Shown: positions 46,837 through 56,394 of the stretch, piece after piece
Numbering within the stretch: position 1 is the stretch's first letter
Layout of the letters: every line of letters starts with the position of its first letter
Source: an uncultured Armatimonadota bacterium
GTDB taxonomy: Bacteria; Armatimonadota; Fimbriimonadia; Fimbriimonadales; Fimbriimonadaceae
DNA: 64,000 nt
Assembly: GCA_903904815.1 (NCBI GenBank)
Contig: CAIVDU010000048.1
Coordinates: forward strand, 1-64,000
Direction: 5' to 3'
Notes under the pieces: generated by a model
The model's database searches: none
The model's input: the letters and a program-made list of their open reading frames with translations, nothing else
Told to the model about the DNA's origin: nothing
Made by a program: the position numbers and the translations under genes

Positions 46837-47268
46837 TTACCAATCGGAAAAGACCGAGCCTTCGGGCTTGTATCCGGTTGAGGGTTTGTTAGGAACCTCT
46901 TTTACATTGCGATCTGGCGCAAGCAAGGGTACGCCCCAAGACAGACCGCAAATTAAGCTCACGATAATCCAACTGGACCCCAAACCTTTTGCTCGACAGA
47001 GAAGGACCGTTGCTGCGATTCCCGATGCGTAGCTAACGACGGCATCAATCACTAGGAGAATGAATATCTGATCGTCTGGAGCGGAGTTGCGCAGGCGCAG
47101 ATACACAATAGCGGTAAAAATGTTTACGACGCCAAAAGCAAAGCCCTTGCGCATGTTCTTGGCCTTGAGCGCTTTCCACAGTTGGTATTCGTTCCATTCG
47201 CTTGTAACTGCCGTCTCCATCCCCGGTTTCCCACCCCATGCCTGTCTCGAGAACTCCGCCGATGCCAT
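46837..47268 (-). CDS. Hypothetical membrane protein
   Basis: 143 residues, or 127 if the ATG at 47220 is used. Three hydrophobic stretches are present (GFAFGVVNIFTAIVYL, IFILLVIDAVVSYASGIAATVLL, SSWIIVSLICGLSWGVPLL) behind a polar amino end; the soluble end is short. No family is recognised. It is convergent with the small membrane gene at 46609. Confidence 0.5.
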   Translation of the reverse strand: MASAEFSRQAWGGKPGMETAVTSEWNEYQLWKALKAKNMRKGFAFGVVNIFTAIVYLRLRNSAPDDQIFILLVIDAVVSYASGIAATVLLCRAKGLGSSWIIVSLICGLSWGVPLLAPDRNVKEVPNKPSTGYKPEGSVFSDW

Positions 47269-47620
47269 CTAATGAGTTCATATCGCGTCGCGCCATAAAT
47301 TCGCCGTGAGATATATGTACGCCTATCCTGAGTACCGCTTCAGTAAAGATCGACCGCTTATGGTCCTCTAAAAGGTATTCTACTCTGAGAAAGCGATATT
47401 TGACAACCGGCGCTCCACCTTTTTGACGCATCCTGCGATTGCCGAATGATTTCCTTAGCATGGGCCGACAAGCGGAGCGAATCTGGCATCGACGCGTTGA
47501 ATATCAACCCGATACCGAAGCTATGCCTGTTGAAAGGAGGGACCGCATCCATTCCTCGGGGACCGAAAAGGTCCATTGGCCTGAGTGGACAATTGAGTAC
47601 ACACCAAAACAATAAACAAG
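47269..47620. other. Intergenic stretch without a recognised gene
   Basis: No frame with convincing codon use or homology is seen. No repeat shared with the other intergenic regions was noticed. Confidence 0.45.
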
Positions 47621-47647
47621 AAAACCCCGCCCTTAGGACGAGGTTTT
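47621..47647 (-). terminator. Terminator hairpin behind tRNA-Asn
   Basis: On the minus strand the RNA reads AAAACCTCGTCC, a UAA loop and GGGCGGGGUUUU, pairing with two G-U wobbles, followed by a U-rich stretch. It starts 13 nt after the tRNA 3' end. Confidence 0.75.
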
Positions 47648-47660
47648 GAACCTGAAGAGG

Positions 47661-47736
47661 TGGCTGCCGCAACAGGACTCGAACCTGTGACCCGCTGATT
47701 AACAGTCAGCTGCTCTACCAACTGAGCTATGCGGCA
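47661..47736 (-). tRNA. tRNA-Asn (GTT)
   Basis: Read on the minus strand: acceptor TGCCGCA pairs with TGCGGCA, D-arm GCTC...GAGC, anticodon stem GCTGA/TCAGC with loop CTGTTAA (anticodon GTT), T-arm ACAGG-TTCGAGT-CCTGT, discriminator G and encoded CCA. The cloverleaf is complete with no mismatches. Confidence 0.98.
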
Positions 47737-47800
47737 ATGCGTCCATTATGGTACCCGGCGCGGTGAGCACGTGCAAGGGGGGTGCTGTTAGAATCGGTAA

Positions 47801-48490
47801 ATGCAGGCCGTATCGTTCAATATCAGGTATGGGACGGCGGCGGATGGGCCGTTTGAGTGGAAAAATCGGCGCGATGGACTGCAGCAGATGCTTCTGGCGC
47901 TTGATCCCGACATTCTTTGCCTTCAGGAAGCCCTTCACTTTCAGGTTCTCGAGATAGCAAAGTGGCTTCCCGGCTACACCTGGGTAGGGGCTGGTCGGGA
48001 TGATGGAGCATCGGCGGGGGAGTACGCGCCTATCTTTTTGAAGGATCTTCCCGCCCGGCGATCGGACACGTTCTGGCTCTCGCCGACGCCCGACGTACCT
48101 GGCTCTCGCGGCTGGGGAGCACGCTTACCCCGGATCTGCACTTGGGTCGATACCGGCGATCTTTTGATCGCCAACGTCCATCTCGACCACGAGTCGGCGC
48201 TTGCTCGCCAAGAAGGCGTAGCTGTCGTGCTGGACCGGATCCATGGAAAGTCTCTCCTTTGCGGAGACTTTAACGCCGAGATGAACGAGCAGTTTTTCGA
48301 TTCGGTGCTCGAAGCGGAGTTCAAAGACATGGCCCCGGCTAGCGGCGATACCTACAACGATTTTAAAGGCGAACCCTGTGGCCGGATCGATTACATCTTT
48401 GGGCGGGAGGTCACGCCGGTGTCGGGCCGGGTGATCCGCTCACCGTTAGTGAGCGATCACTGGCCAGTGGTTGTTGAGTTTGAGGTTTGA
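47801..48490 (+). CDS. Endonuclease/exonuclease/phosphatase family hydrolase
   Basis: 229 residues. AVSFNIRYGTAADGP, DPDILCLQEAL, IANVHLDHES, LLCGDFNAEM and SDHWPVVVEF are the metal-binding motifs of the EEP superfamily. No signal peptide or membrane segment. The substrate (nucleic acid or phosphoester) cannot be told. Confidence 0.92.
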   Translation: MQAVSFNIRYGTAADGPFEWKNRRDGLQQMLLALDPDILCLQEALHFQVLEIAKWLPGYTWVGAGRDDGASAGEYAPIFLKDLPARRSDTFWLSPTPDVPGSRGWGARLPRICTWVDTGDLLIANVHLDHESALARQEGVAVVLDRIHGKSLLCGDFNAEMNEQFFDSVLEAEFKDMAPASGDTYNDFKGEPCGRIDYIFGREVTPVSGRVIRSPLVSDHWPVVVEFEV

Positions 48491-48909
48491 GTCGCTTCGG
48501 GCGCGGCCCTCGGTAGCGGCCGTCGGCCGTGGAGTGACGGGCGAGGGTGCCCATTACGACCTCCGGGACTTTTGCGATACTCCGTGAATCGTGTCTCCGC
48601 CGTCCCCGCCAGACTCGTATGAACAACGCATCTGGCTGGCGGTCGCTGAGAAGGGGTGGCGGAAAAGTGGAATAGTCGGACGGGATTTGCCTCTGGGCGG
48701 GCAGTCACCTTTACCAGCTTTGACCGACTGGAGTCGGTCAAAGCTTCGCCAGGGTAGACCGACCGAAGTCGTTCAACCCATTACCAGGGTAGACCGACCG
48801 GAATCGTTCAACCCATTACCAGGGTAGACCGACCAGAGTCGTTCAACCCATTCGCTAACATATCTAACGCCTTTGGCGTAACGGAGGGTGATCGCCGCTT
48901 TCGAGGCGC
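48491..48909. other. Intergenic repeat region
   Basis: No gene is credible. It holds an imperfect GCGGCC palindrome near 48517-48531, a segment (48526-48590) that recurs at 53117-53180, and the 35-bp tandem array at 48721-48850. Confidence 0.65.
48721..48850 (-). repeat. 35-bp tandem repeat, locus B
   Basis: CCAGGGTAGACCGACC recurs with a 35-bp period (48784 and 48819, with one more at about 48749), separated by GAGTCGTTCAACCCATTA-like sequence. On the minus strand the units match the 34-bp array at 58-153 (CGACTCCGG...TACCCTGG), so this is the same element in reverse orientation. Confidence 0.8.
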
Positions 48910-50886
48910 CTAGGCCTTCTTTTTTAGGAACAGGATCGAGTCCTTTGGTGTGAATGAGAGGGGGGCGATTGTGAAGTTTTTCACGTACACGGTCGTGGTT
49001 TCTTCTTTGCCGGTGTTCAGGTCGACGATTGTTGCGTTGTAGGCGCCGTCTTGGAGGGCGGCACCGATGATCTTGACGGGGAGTGGGGTGGCGATCCCCT
49101 CGGCGGTGGTCACACGAGCCATGAACCAGTCGAGTTCTTCCAGTCCTGTCACCCGCACGGGGGAGCCGAGTCCGGGAACGGAGATGCTAGTCAGGGTGTA
49201 CCAGTCCGCGCCTGAGTTGGCGATCTTGAGGTCATGAGCGCCGGGGTGAAGCGGTACTGAGATCGTTTCGTCGACGGTGTGGTTCTTATCGGAAGGAGGA
49301 TAGACCTTCGACGTGAGAGGCTGTCCGCCGTCGGTGATCTCAATGGACGCCCCGCCCTGAGAAATCTGGTTCACCTTGATCTGAAGCGTGCCTAGCTTCG
49401 TCAGGGTGAATTTCAGTTCGATGGGGCCGGGGAACATGTCTCGGTGAGAGGCTCCCTGGATGTAAGATGGGAGTCCGCCGAGGTCTTTTTGGCTGGCTTC
49501 CTCTGGGAGATTGAAGCTAATTTTGGTTGCCTTGGCCCAAGAGCCACCAGGACGGAGGACGAGATCGCCACCGCCAGGGGCAGAGACGGTCAGCCGAGAT
49601 GGGTGCGCATCGGGATGGTTGGCAATTCCGGTGAGGTTGGCAATTCGCTGGCCCGTGGTGAGTTCGGAATAGAGATTTTCCTTTTGCACTACGTCCCAAT
49701 ACCAATACTGCCCGGCACCGGCCTGATTCGCCAGCATTCCCGCATAGAGCCCGTCTCGCATGGCCTGGCGAGAATCCTGTTTACCACCGGGGCCGAATTC
49801 ACCGTAGAAGACCGGTTTGCCACTGGGAAGAGGTGTGCCGAGGATCGAGGAGGCGATGTCGGCTGGATAGGTGTGGGGCTGGAGATAGTCGAGCGGAGCA
49901 ATGATGTCCGGATAGTCGAGTGTCGAGCTAGAGGTGACCAGGTGGTGATAGGGGTCGATGGAACGGAGGTAGTCCGCCATCTCTTTGTGCCAGGTGGCGA
50001 CATCGGCCGACCGGGTCTTCATCGCGTCGACCCATTGGACCTCATTGAACAGTTCCCAACTCAGGACATTGGGAGACGATGCGTAGCGGGCGACGGCATA
50101 GCGGAGCCAGATCTTAGCCCGGCGTCTCGCCTCGGGGTCGGTGAAGAAGTCGGACGGGTCTTTTAGGAACCCGCCTTTGGCGGCATTCCAGGGATTGTCG
50201 GGCCAGTTCGGATCAGTCGTGGAAGAGACCTCGCCATGGTGGAACAATGTGAACTGAAAGGGAAGGGATGCCTTGTCGCAAGCGGCGACGACGCCTGCCC
50301 ACTGTTGGAGCGCGGGCAGCCACATTTGGTTCTTAATGGCTCTTGGGTCGTTGTTCGGCCACCAGGGGTTCTTGCCGTCCCAGGCGCAGGCCCAAATTCG
50401 AGCCCAGTTGCCTCCAGCCGCGCCGACCTTGGCAATCTGGTCGGTGAGGCTAATTCCTCCCGCCGCCCATGCCAAGTCGATGCCGACTGGGAAATAGGGT
50501 TGGCCGCTGTCCCACTGGAATCGATTTGAGTGGACTGGGTCGCGGTGGATGAAACCGTTGGGTATAGGGGTCGTGAGGGTTACGGAACCTTCGTCGGGAG
50601 ATTGTTCAGCGATCTTGCCGTTGCGGTTCAGCACGGCCTTGAACTTGCCTCTTGTGGGGGCGACCAGGATTGCCGAGTAGCCGTTTCCATCGAAGTAGGC
50701 GATTCTCTCGTAGCTCTCCCCGTGCTCACCCGTGAACTTCACACGAACGTCGTTTTGGTCGGGATCGTACGGGTCGCCATCGAAAACGGAGTGGAAACTA
50801 GCGGTAGCCGGGCCGTACCAGACCGTCGGTGTCGTGGGTCCCTGGCGCACGACGGAGAGCGCGGGAAGAAGCAACGTAACCAGCAT
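48910..50886 (-). CDS. Secreted glycoside hydrolase with DUF5060 domain (GH5-like)
   Basis: 658 residues. A short signal peptide is followed by a DUF5060 beta-sandwich (VWYGPATASFHSVFDGDPY, VRVKFTGEHGESYERIAYFDGNGYSA) at about 20-130 and a TIM barrel with the acid/base Glu282 in WELFNEVQWV and nucleophile Glu363 in VFYGEFGPGG. The last 200 residues are another beta-rich module (LGTLQIKVNQISQGGASIEI). The layout suits a beta-glycanase; the substrate is unknown. The gene is minus strand, convergent with the EEP hydrolase, with the repeat array between them. Confidence 0.85.
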   Translation of the reverse strand: MLVTLLLPALSVVRQGPTTPTVWYGPATASFHSVFDGDPYDPDQNDVRVKFTGEHGESYERIAYFDGNGYSAILVAPTRGKFKAVLNRNGKIAEQSPDEGSVTLTTPIPNGFIHRDPVHSNRFQWDSGQPYFPVGIDLAWAAGGISLTDQIAKVGAAGGNWARIWACAWDGKNPWWPNNDPRAIKNQMWLPALQQWAGVVAACDKASLPFQFTLFHHGEVSSTTDPNWPDNPWNAAKGGFLKDPSDFFTDPEARRRAKIWLRYAVARYASSPNVLSWELFNEVQWVDAMKTRSADVATWHKEMADYLRSIDPYHHLVTSSSTLDYPDIIAPLDYLQPHTYPADIASSILGTPLPSGKPVFYGEFGPGGKQDSRQAMRDGLYAGMLANQAGAGQYWYWDVVQKENLYSELTTGQRIANLTGIANHPDAHPSRLTVSAPGGGDLVLRPGGSWAKATKISFNLPEEASQKDLGGLPSYIQGASHRDMFPGPIELKFTLTKLGTLQIKVNQISQGGASIEITDGGQPLTSKVYPPSDKNHTVDETISVPLHPGAHDLKIANSGADWYTLTSISVPGLGSPVRVTGLEELDWFMARVTTAEGIATPLPVKIIGAALQDGAYNATIVDLNTGKEETTTVYVKNFTIAPLSFTPKDSILFLKKKA

Positions 50887-51161
50887 TCGGCAAGCATACC
50901 GAAGCCGACGGGAAATCTACTAATGGTGTGTTAGTCCTCTTTTGTCATCACAAATGAGGACAGCGAGCAGAAAAGTTTTCCCTAAGATATCCCTGTATAT
51001 CTTCCAACAATCCCTGGATATACGGGAAGCCGATTAAGTACTTGTGAGTTGCAGTAGGTGTTTTGATGCGGTCTCTGGCGCAAGGTTTGCCACGCCGGGC
51101 GCAGTGAAGGGCGACCGAAAATTAAGGCACGGCTCGTGGAAATGGCAGGAAGGTGCGGAAA
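50887..51161. other. Intergenic region between the glycosidase and chemoreceptor genes
   Basis: No gene. A small inverted repeat GATAT...ATATC occurs at 50986-51001, with a related CCCTGGATATACGGG shortly after. The divergent promoters of both neighbours should lie here. Confidence 0.5.
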
Positions 51162-53108
51162 ATGACAAAGATATTCGCGAATTTAGGATTGAGAATTAAA
51201 CTTGCATTAGGATTTGGGCTAGTGTTGGGCTTTATGGTGGTCGTGAGTGTGTTCGCACTCAACACCCTCGTGGAGTTGAAGGACGGGGTTCACCGAGTCA
51301 CCGACGGGTCTCTTGCCGCGACAGCCCAGCTCAATAAGTTTAGTTACAACGCCTCGATGGCGCGTACCGTGCAGTTCCGCTTGACGGGTGTGAGCCGCAC
51401 GAAGATCGACAAGGTTCTTCCACGCGAGACCGGCGCGGAGAAACTCGCCAACGAGGCACTCGACGCGTACGAGAAGAGCGCAAAGGATCCGTTTGAGAAG
51501 AAGAATATCGCCGCCTTGCGAGCCGCTTGGGAGCACTACACTTCGCTCTGGCAGCAGTGCATGCCGGTAGTCCTGGGCGCAGACCAGAAGGCGGGCTTTA
51601 AGCTCGTCGATGCCGACTTGGGGAACGTGTTTCGCGACGAACTGCGTCCACCACTCACTGCCCTGGGCGACTGGAACATTAAGCAGGCGAAAATGATCGC
51701 TAAGCGTGCGGACGCCTCTTCTAAGACCGCCGTTCAGATTGTCATTGCCTTGACTGCGATCGCTCTCGCATTTGGAGCACTGTTGGGCCTCTTTATCTCC
51801 AACAGCATCATCCGACCGATTTCCGAAGTGGCTTCGAGACTCGTGAAGCTCAGCGATGAAAGCGTGAGCGAGTTGAGCCGAGGTCTTGAGGCTCTGGCCC
51901 TGGGCGACCTCACGTCCCCGGTGCTTCATTCCGTAACTCCCGTGCCGCACGCCTCCCGTGACGAAGTGGGGCGTATGGCCGCCACCTTCAATGTGACGCT
52001 GGAACGCATCGATCAGTCGATCGAGTCATACAATGCTGCCCGTCTTTCGTTGGCGGCGATGGTTGACAACATCGCGAAGTGCGCTCACACGGTAGCGGCG
52101 ACGAGCGAAGAGTTGGCTCAGTGTAGCCACCAGAGCCGAATCGCGTCTGCAGAGATTGCTCAAGGTAGCGAGCGACTTGCCAGTGAGTCCATTGATGCGG
52201 CGTCAATTGTTGAGGAACTGAACTCGATGGTCAGTTCCGTTAAGACGAGCAGCCGTCAGCAACAGGCAGCGATCCAAGGGGCAGCTAACGTTCTCGCGGA
52301 GACGCAGGGGCGAATTTCGGGCGTTGCGGATGCGGCAACCTCTATGTCGGAGTCCGCTTCGACCGGTTACGATACCGTTTCGGGCATCGTGTCGACCATG
52401 GACCACGTGCGAGCCCAGGCGGAAGCTTCTTCTCAGAAGGTGCAGGACCTTGAGGCGAAGAGCCAGCAGATTGGCCGCATCGTTCAAAGCATCGAGGCGA
52501 TCTCGGAGCAGACGAACCTGTTGGCGCTGAATGCGGCGATCGAGGCAGCGCGTGCTGGAGAACATGGGCGCGGCTTTGCAGTGGTGGCAGACGAAGTTCG
52601 AAAACTTGCCGAAAAGGCGGCCCAATCGACAAAGGAGATCACGGTTCTGATTGATGGCGTGACGATGACGGTATCCGAGACGGTGCTTGCGATTGAAGGA
52701 ACTTCGATCGGAGTGGCGGAAGGGGTGGCTCATACCCAGAGGGCAGGCAAGGCGCTCGAGGACATTCTCGCCTCGTCTAAAATCGTTGCCGCGCGGGCTT
52801 CGGAGTTAGGCGCTCTGACTCGCAGTGCCAACGAAAAGATGACTGAGGTGGCAGAAAGCGCAAGCTACAATGTTGGCTCTTCGGACGAGATGGCTTCGGG
52901 AACAGACCGTGTGAGAAGCACAATCTCTAACGTGGCGGCAGTCAGCGAAGAGTCGGCGGCCGGCGCTCAGGAGTTGAGCGCGTCGGTCGAAGAAGTGAGT
53001 TCGGCGGCACATCAACTGAGTCAGCTAAGCGTCGAGTTGAAGGATCTGGTGAGCCATTTCAATACAGGAATGACTCATCAGGAGACGGTTTTGAAGCGAG
53101 CCGCCTAG
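51162..53108 (+). CDS. Methyl-accepting chemotaxis protein
   Basis: 648 residues from the ATG at 51162, which has an AGGAAGG Shine-Dalgarno at proper distance; the GTG at 51153 is too close to it. TM1 spans about 10-32 ([20 protein letters not shown]), a helical periplasmic sensor domain follows, TM2 spans about 190-212 ([20 protein letters not shown]), then HAMP ([12 protein letters not shown]). The cytoplasmic tip carries the conserved hairpin [25 protein letters not shown] near 443 with [16 protein letters not shown]. The ligand is not recognisable. The window contains no other chemotaxis gene. Confidence 0.97.
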   Translation: MTKIFANLGLRIKLALGFGLVLGFMVVVSVFALNTLVELKDGVHRVTDGSLAATAQLNKFSYNASMARTVQFRLTGVSRTKIDKVLPRETGAEKLANEALDAYEKSAKDPFEKKNIAALRAAWEHYTSLWQQCMPVVLGADQKAGFKLVDADLGNVFRDELRPPLTALGDWNIKQAKMIAKRADASSKTAVQIVIALTAIALAFGALLGLFISNSIIRPISEVASRLVKLSDESVSELSRGLEALALGDLTSPVLHSVTPVPHASRDEVGRMAATFNVTLERIDQSIESYNAARLSLAAMVDNIAKCAHTVAATSEELAQCSHQSRIASAEIAQGSERLASESIDAASIVEELNSMVSSVKTSSRQQQAAIQGAANVLAETQGRISGVADAATSMSESASTGYDTVSGIVSTMDHVRAQAEASSQKVQDLEAKSQQIGRIVQSIEAISEQTNLLALNAAIEAARAGEHGRGFAVVADEVRKLAEKAAQSTKEITVLIDGVTMTVSETVLAIEGTSIGVAEGVAHTQRAGKALEDILASSKIVAARASELGALTRSANEKMTEVAESASYNVGSSDEMASGTDRVRSTISNVAAVSEESAAGAQELSASVEEVSSAAHQLSQLSVELKDLVSHFNTGMTHQETVLKRAA

Positions 53109-53341
53109 GCGGCCTCCGGCCGGGGAGCGGGCGAGGGCGCCTTTTACGAGCTCCTCGACTTTCGCGATACTCTGATCATCCTCCGCCTGGGGTCGCCGTG
53201 CCTCCCCAGGGCGGTGGGAACTCCGGAAGGCTGTATTCCCCGGCCCTGGGTTTTGAGCGTGCGGGACTTCGGATATCGCCCAGAACGGTCCCGCTGAGCG
53301 CTCTTGTCCCCTGAAACCTAAGGCAGTGGGTTCGCCAGGAT
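53109..53341. other. Intergenic region with shared repeat
   Basis: A GCGGCCTCCGGCCGG palindrome directly follows the chemoreceptor stop, then a segment (about 53117-53180) matching 48526-48590, including the GGGCGAGGGCGCC and TTCGCGATACTC boxes. No gene is seen. Confidence 0.6.
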
Positions 53342-54856
53342 CTATTCCGCCTCATCCGCTTTTTCGTGCTTTCGACCAGACGCGGGGCGGGTGCGCATTT
53401 CGGCCCAGGTTCTTAGTTCATCGATTTCTTCCGACATCATGACGCTCAGGGGCACCGTGGCCTTTGCCTCGGCGATGATGTCTTTTTGAAGGAGCTCGCG
53501 GCCAGCATCAAAAGCGACATAGAGCCCGCCGAGGATGACTTGCTCGATTTCAGCTCCGCTGAAGCCATCGGTAGCCTTGGCGAGGGCTTTGAGATTGAAC
53601 TTGGCGACGTCTCGTTTCCGCTTTGAGAGGTGAATCGAGAAGACTTGCTCGCGCTCGGCTTGGGAAGGCAGGTCGACGAAGAAGATCTCATCGAATCGTC
53701 CTTTCCGGAGCATCTCCGGTGGGAGCGTGGTGACGTCGTTTGCGGTCGCGATGAGGAAAACCGGGGAGGTCTTTTCGCTCATCCAGGTCAGAAACGTCGA
53801 GAACACCCGGGCGGTGGTGCCGCTGTCACTGACGCTTCCCAGACCGGCAAACCCCTTCTCCAATTCATCTGCCCACAGGACGCAGGGCGCTACCGATTCG
53901 GCGACCCGAATCGCCTTGCGGATGTTCTCCTCGCTCTGACCGACCAATGACCCGAAGATACGACCGACGTCGAGGCGCAACAGGGGAAGATTCCACTGGG
54001 CAGCGACCGCCTTGGCGCAGAGCGACTTTCCGCAACCCTGGACTCCCAGAAGCAAGATGCCCTTGGGAGCAGGTAGGCCGAAGGCTTGGGCTTTGTCGGT
54101 GAAGCTGTTGGTGCGCTTGCTGAGCCATTCCTTGAGGAGGTCGAGTCCACCGACGTCGTTCAGTCGCGCGTCCGGCTCGTAATATTCGAGGAGGCCCGAT
54201 TTGCGAATGATCTGCTTCTTCTCTTCGAGGATGACGGTGACGTCGAACTTCTTCTTTTCGACCAACGATCTGGCAAACACGGATTCAATTTCGTCTTGGG
54301 TGAGCCCCTGAGCGGATTTCACCAGGCGCTCTCGGGTAGCAGCGTCAATCGTGACGTCCAGGTTCGGATTGTCGCGAACCGCTTCAATGATTTTGCTGAG
54401 AGTGACCTCGATTTCCGGGTACCCCGGGAGGGGGAAGTCGATGACAGTGATGTCTTTCTCAAGGTCAGGCGGAAGGTTGAGGACGGGGCCAGTGAGAATG
54501 AGCGTCTGGGCGCGACTTCGGAGCCGGATGGCCAGATCGCGCAGCAAGCGGGTGACCCGGTAGTCCTTCATGTAAGGATGGAAATCCTTGAGCATAAAGG
54601 TGGTGTATTCGGCCGCTTCGTGCACCTGGGCGAGGGCTTCGAGCTCGGGGGAGAGGCTAGAGGGTTTTAGCGGTCCCGAGCTCCGGACGACGGGCGGGCG
54701 AATGCCTTGGGTGACGGACCAGGTGTGAAGTGTGCGGTTGAGGCCGCGGCAGATCGTGGATAGGGTGTCCTCCAACCGCCGCTCTTCCCAAGAGACAACA
54801 TAGAGAATGGGATACTTGGCGCGGATAAGGACTTCGATCTCGTGAGCGGCAGACAT
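53342..54856 (-). CDS. AAA+ ATPase, Ycf46-like
   Basis: 504 residues. The amino end (EIEVLIRAKYPILYVVSWEERRL) and helical first half fit Ycf46-like proteins. The AAA module has Walker A GVQGCGKS near 273, Walker B VLWADELEKG near 325, LIATANDVTTLPPEMLRKGRFDEIFFVDLP (sensor and arginine finger) and the C-terminal helical lid. No signal or membrane segment, so cytoplasmic. Role unknown. Confidence 0.88.
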   Translation of the reverse strand: MSAAHEIEVLIRAKYPILYVVSWEERRLEDTLSTICRGLNRTLHTWSVTQGIRPPVVRSSGPLKPSSLSPELEALAQVHEAAEYTTFMLKDFHPYMKDYRVTRLLRDLAIRLRSRAQTLILTGPVLNLPPDLEKDITVIDFPLPGYPEIEVTLSKIIEAVRDNPNLDVTIDAATRERLVKSAQGLTQDEIESVFARSLVEKKKFDVTVILEEKKQIIRKSGLLEYYEPDARLNDVGGLDLLKEWLSKRTNSFTDKAQAFGLPAPKGILLLGVQGCGKSLCAKAVAAQWNLPLLRLDVGRIFGSLVGQSEENIRKAIRVAESVAPCVLWADELEKGFAGLGSVSDSGTTARVFSTFLTWMSEKTSPVFLIATANDVTTLPPEMLRKGRFDEIFFVDLPSQAEREQVFSIHLSKRKRDVAKFNLKALAKATDGFSGAEIEQVILGGLYVAFDAGRELLQKDIIAEAKATVPLSVMMSEEIDELRTWAEMRTRPASGRKHEKADEAE

Positions 54857-54927
54857 CTGGAAGTGATTCTATCGCTGTTTGGCAGGGGCGGTGGGCGGTT
54901 TGGCAAATTGCTCGGCCAGTTCCAAAG

Positions 54928-55923
54928 CTATTCACGGGGAGGTAGCAACGCCGCATCCAGATGCATTTGGGCTACATGCTTGAGAGCGAAGTAGAAGGTC
55001 GCCGCGAGAATTGTGGTGAATACTCCGGCAGCTTCAAGCTTCTCGACCTTATAGTCTTTGACCACGAACCAGGCCAACTGAAAAATGTTGAGGGCAATAA
55101 TCCCTCGGAGCATCCAGTTCACGTGGAGGCGAGCAAGTATATAGGCGCCAAAAGGAGCCATAAAAAGTACGACCGGAAATGCACAGAGCCACGTTCTAAT
55201 CTGGTAACTCGTGAGACCATGTGGGCCTTGGTCAATAATCGCCCGGTAGGCGAATCCAAAAATGCTGAGCGATGCCTGCAATACGATGCTGATACGTACG
55301 GCAATCTTCGCGGTCATGTTGAACCGGGTGATCAGAAACATGTACAGCAGGATGTCTGCCCCGGTGCCAAAGAGACTGGACACGATTCCGCCGCCAATCA
55401 AAATGACGCCGAGATAAGCGGCGTCGAGCTTTGAGCCTATGGTCAAACGCGTCTGTGTACCGCGATGGTCGCTGAAATAATAGGCGGTCACGAATGTGGC
55501 GCTTAGGCTCACAAAAAGTGCCTGGATGATGTAGACGGGAATCTGCTGGAAGAACTGGAATCCCGCCACCATCCCCGCGATGCACATGGGGACAAACACA
55601 AAGCACGGCCGATAGTCGCGTCTATCCGTTTCCTTGTTGGTGAGGATCCAGATACTCGCACTGGTCATCCCAATACTCTGGATCATCATGGAGAAGTCTC
55701 GGGCAAGCACACGGTCGATGTGCAGAAACACGCTGAGCACGGGAAATGCAACGGCTCCGCCTCCCTCTGGCGTAAACCCGGCCACGAACGCTCCAACCAC
55801 CATGATTGCCGGGTAGTACCAGTGTTCGAAAAGAAACTGAATGCTATTGAGAGCTGCAAATAGCGCTCCCCACACGGTAAGGGCCGTGAAGTACCAGATC
55901 GTAAAGATTCTGCTCTTGAACAT
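54928..55923 (-). CDS. Sulfite exporter TauE/SafE family permease
   Basis: 331 residues from the ATG at 55923; an in-frame TTG at 55956 is an alternative start. Eight hydrophobic segments are recognisable. The first repeat motif GAFVAGFTPEGGGAVAFPVLSVF and the second GGGIVSSLFGTGADILLYMFL are the GxxxG..P halves of the TSUP family. The substrate could be an organosulfonate or other anion. The gene ends 72 bp from the start of the Ycf46-like gene and is in the same direction, so cotranscription is possible. Confidence 0.85.
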   Translation of the reverse strand: MFKSRIFTIWYFTALTVWGALFAALNSIQFLFEHWYYPAIMVVGAFVAGFTPEGGGAVAFPVLSVFLHIDRVLARDFSMMIQSIGMTSASIWILTNKETDRRDYRPCFVFVPMCIAGMVAGFQFFQQIPVYIIQALFVSLSATFVTAYYFSDHRGTQTRLTIGSKLDAAYLGVILIGGGIVSSLFGTGADILLYMFLITRFNMTAKIAVRISIVLQASLSIFGFAYRAIIDQGPHGLTSYQIRTWLCAFPVVLFMAPFGAYILARLHVNWMLRGIIALNIFQLAWFVVKDYKVEKLEAAGVFTTILAATFYFALKHVAQMHLDAALLPPRE

Positions 55924-55956
55924 GAACCAGCTTGCCTGAGGCGCCCATGATACCAA

Positions 55957-56394
55957 GGCGGGTCGAGAACGGCAATCAACTTGAGATTTGGAGGGTTGCG
56001 CGCCTGAAGTTTCGCAAGAGTATTGCTGAGGCCAAACTCGCGAGTCCGGTCGGGTGAGCAGAGGATGTTGGGCAAGTTTCTAAGTTAGAATGACGTCTAG
56101 GACGAGTCAAATTGAAACTCACCGGAAAATCATCCTGTTGTGCACGCCTAAGCCCGAACGGTGCTGTCGGCAGTCCATTTAGTTCGTGGAGAAAGCATGG
56201 TGGTGAAAAATCGGCTCGCTCCTTTCCGCGCTCTAGAGTCAACGATCTCAGCATCTGCGATTTGGGCCCGGAAAATTGCTGGCGAGAGGACGATTACTGG
56301 CGACGGTTACCTGGTCAAAGTGAGCGCTTCTCTTAGTCCCAGACAAATTACATTCAGGACCTCGCGGTAAAGGCGGTCCAAAAATGAGAACTCG
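55957..56394. other. Intergenic region between the TSUP permease and the antiporter
   Basis: No gene is seen in about 440 bp. The two neighbours are divergent, so both promoters should be here. No repeat shared with the other regions was noticed. Confidence 0.5.

Noticed and set aside
51029-51036. GCCGATTA, resembling a sigma-28 -10 box before the chemoreceptor
   Set aside because: No TAAA-type -35 element is found at 15-16 bp upstream, so the match is not supported.
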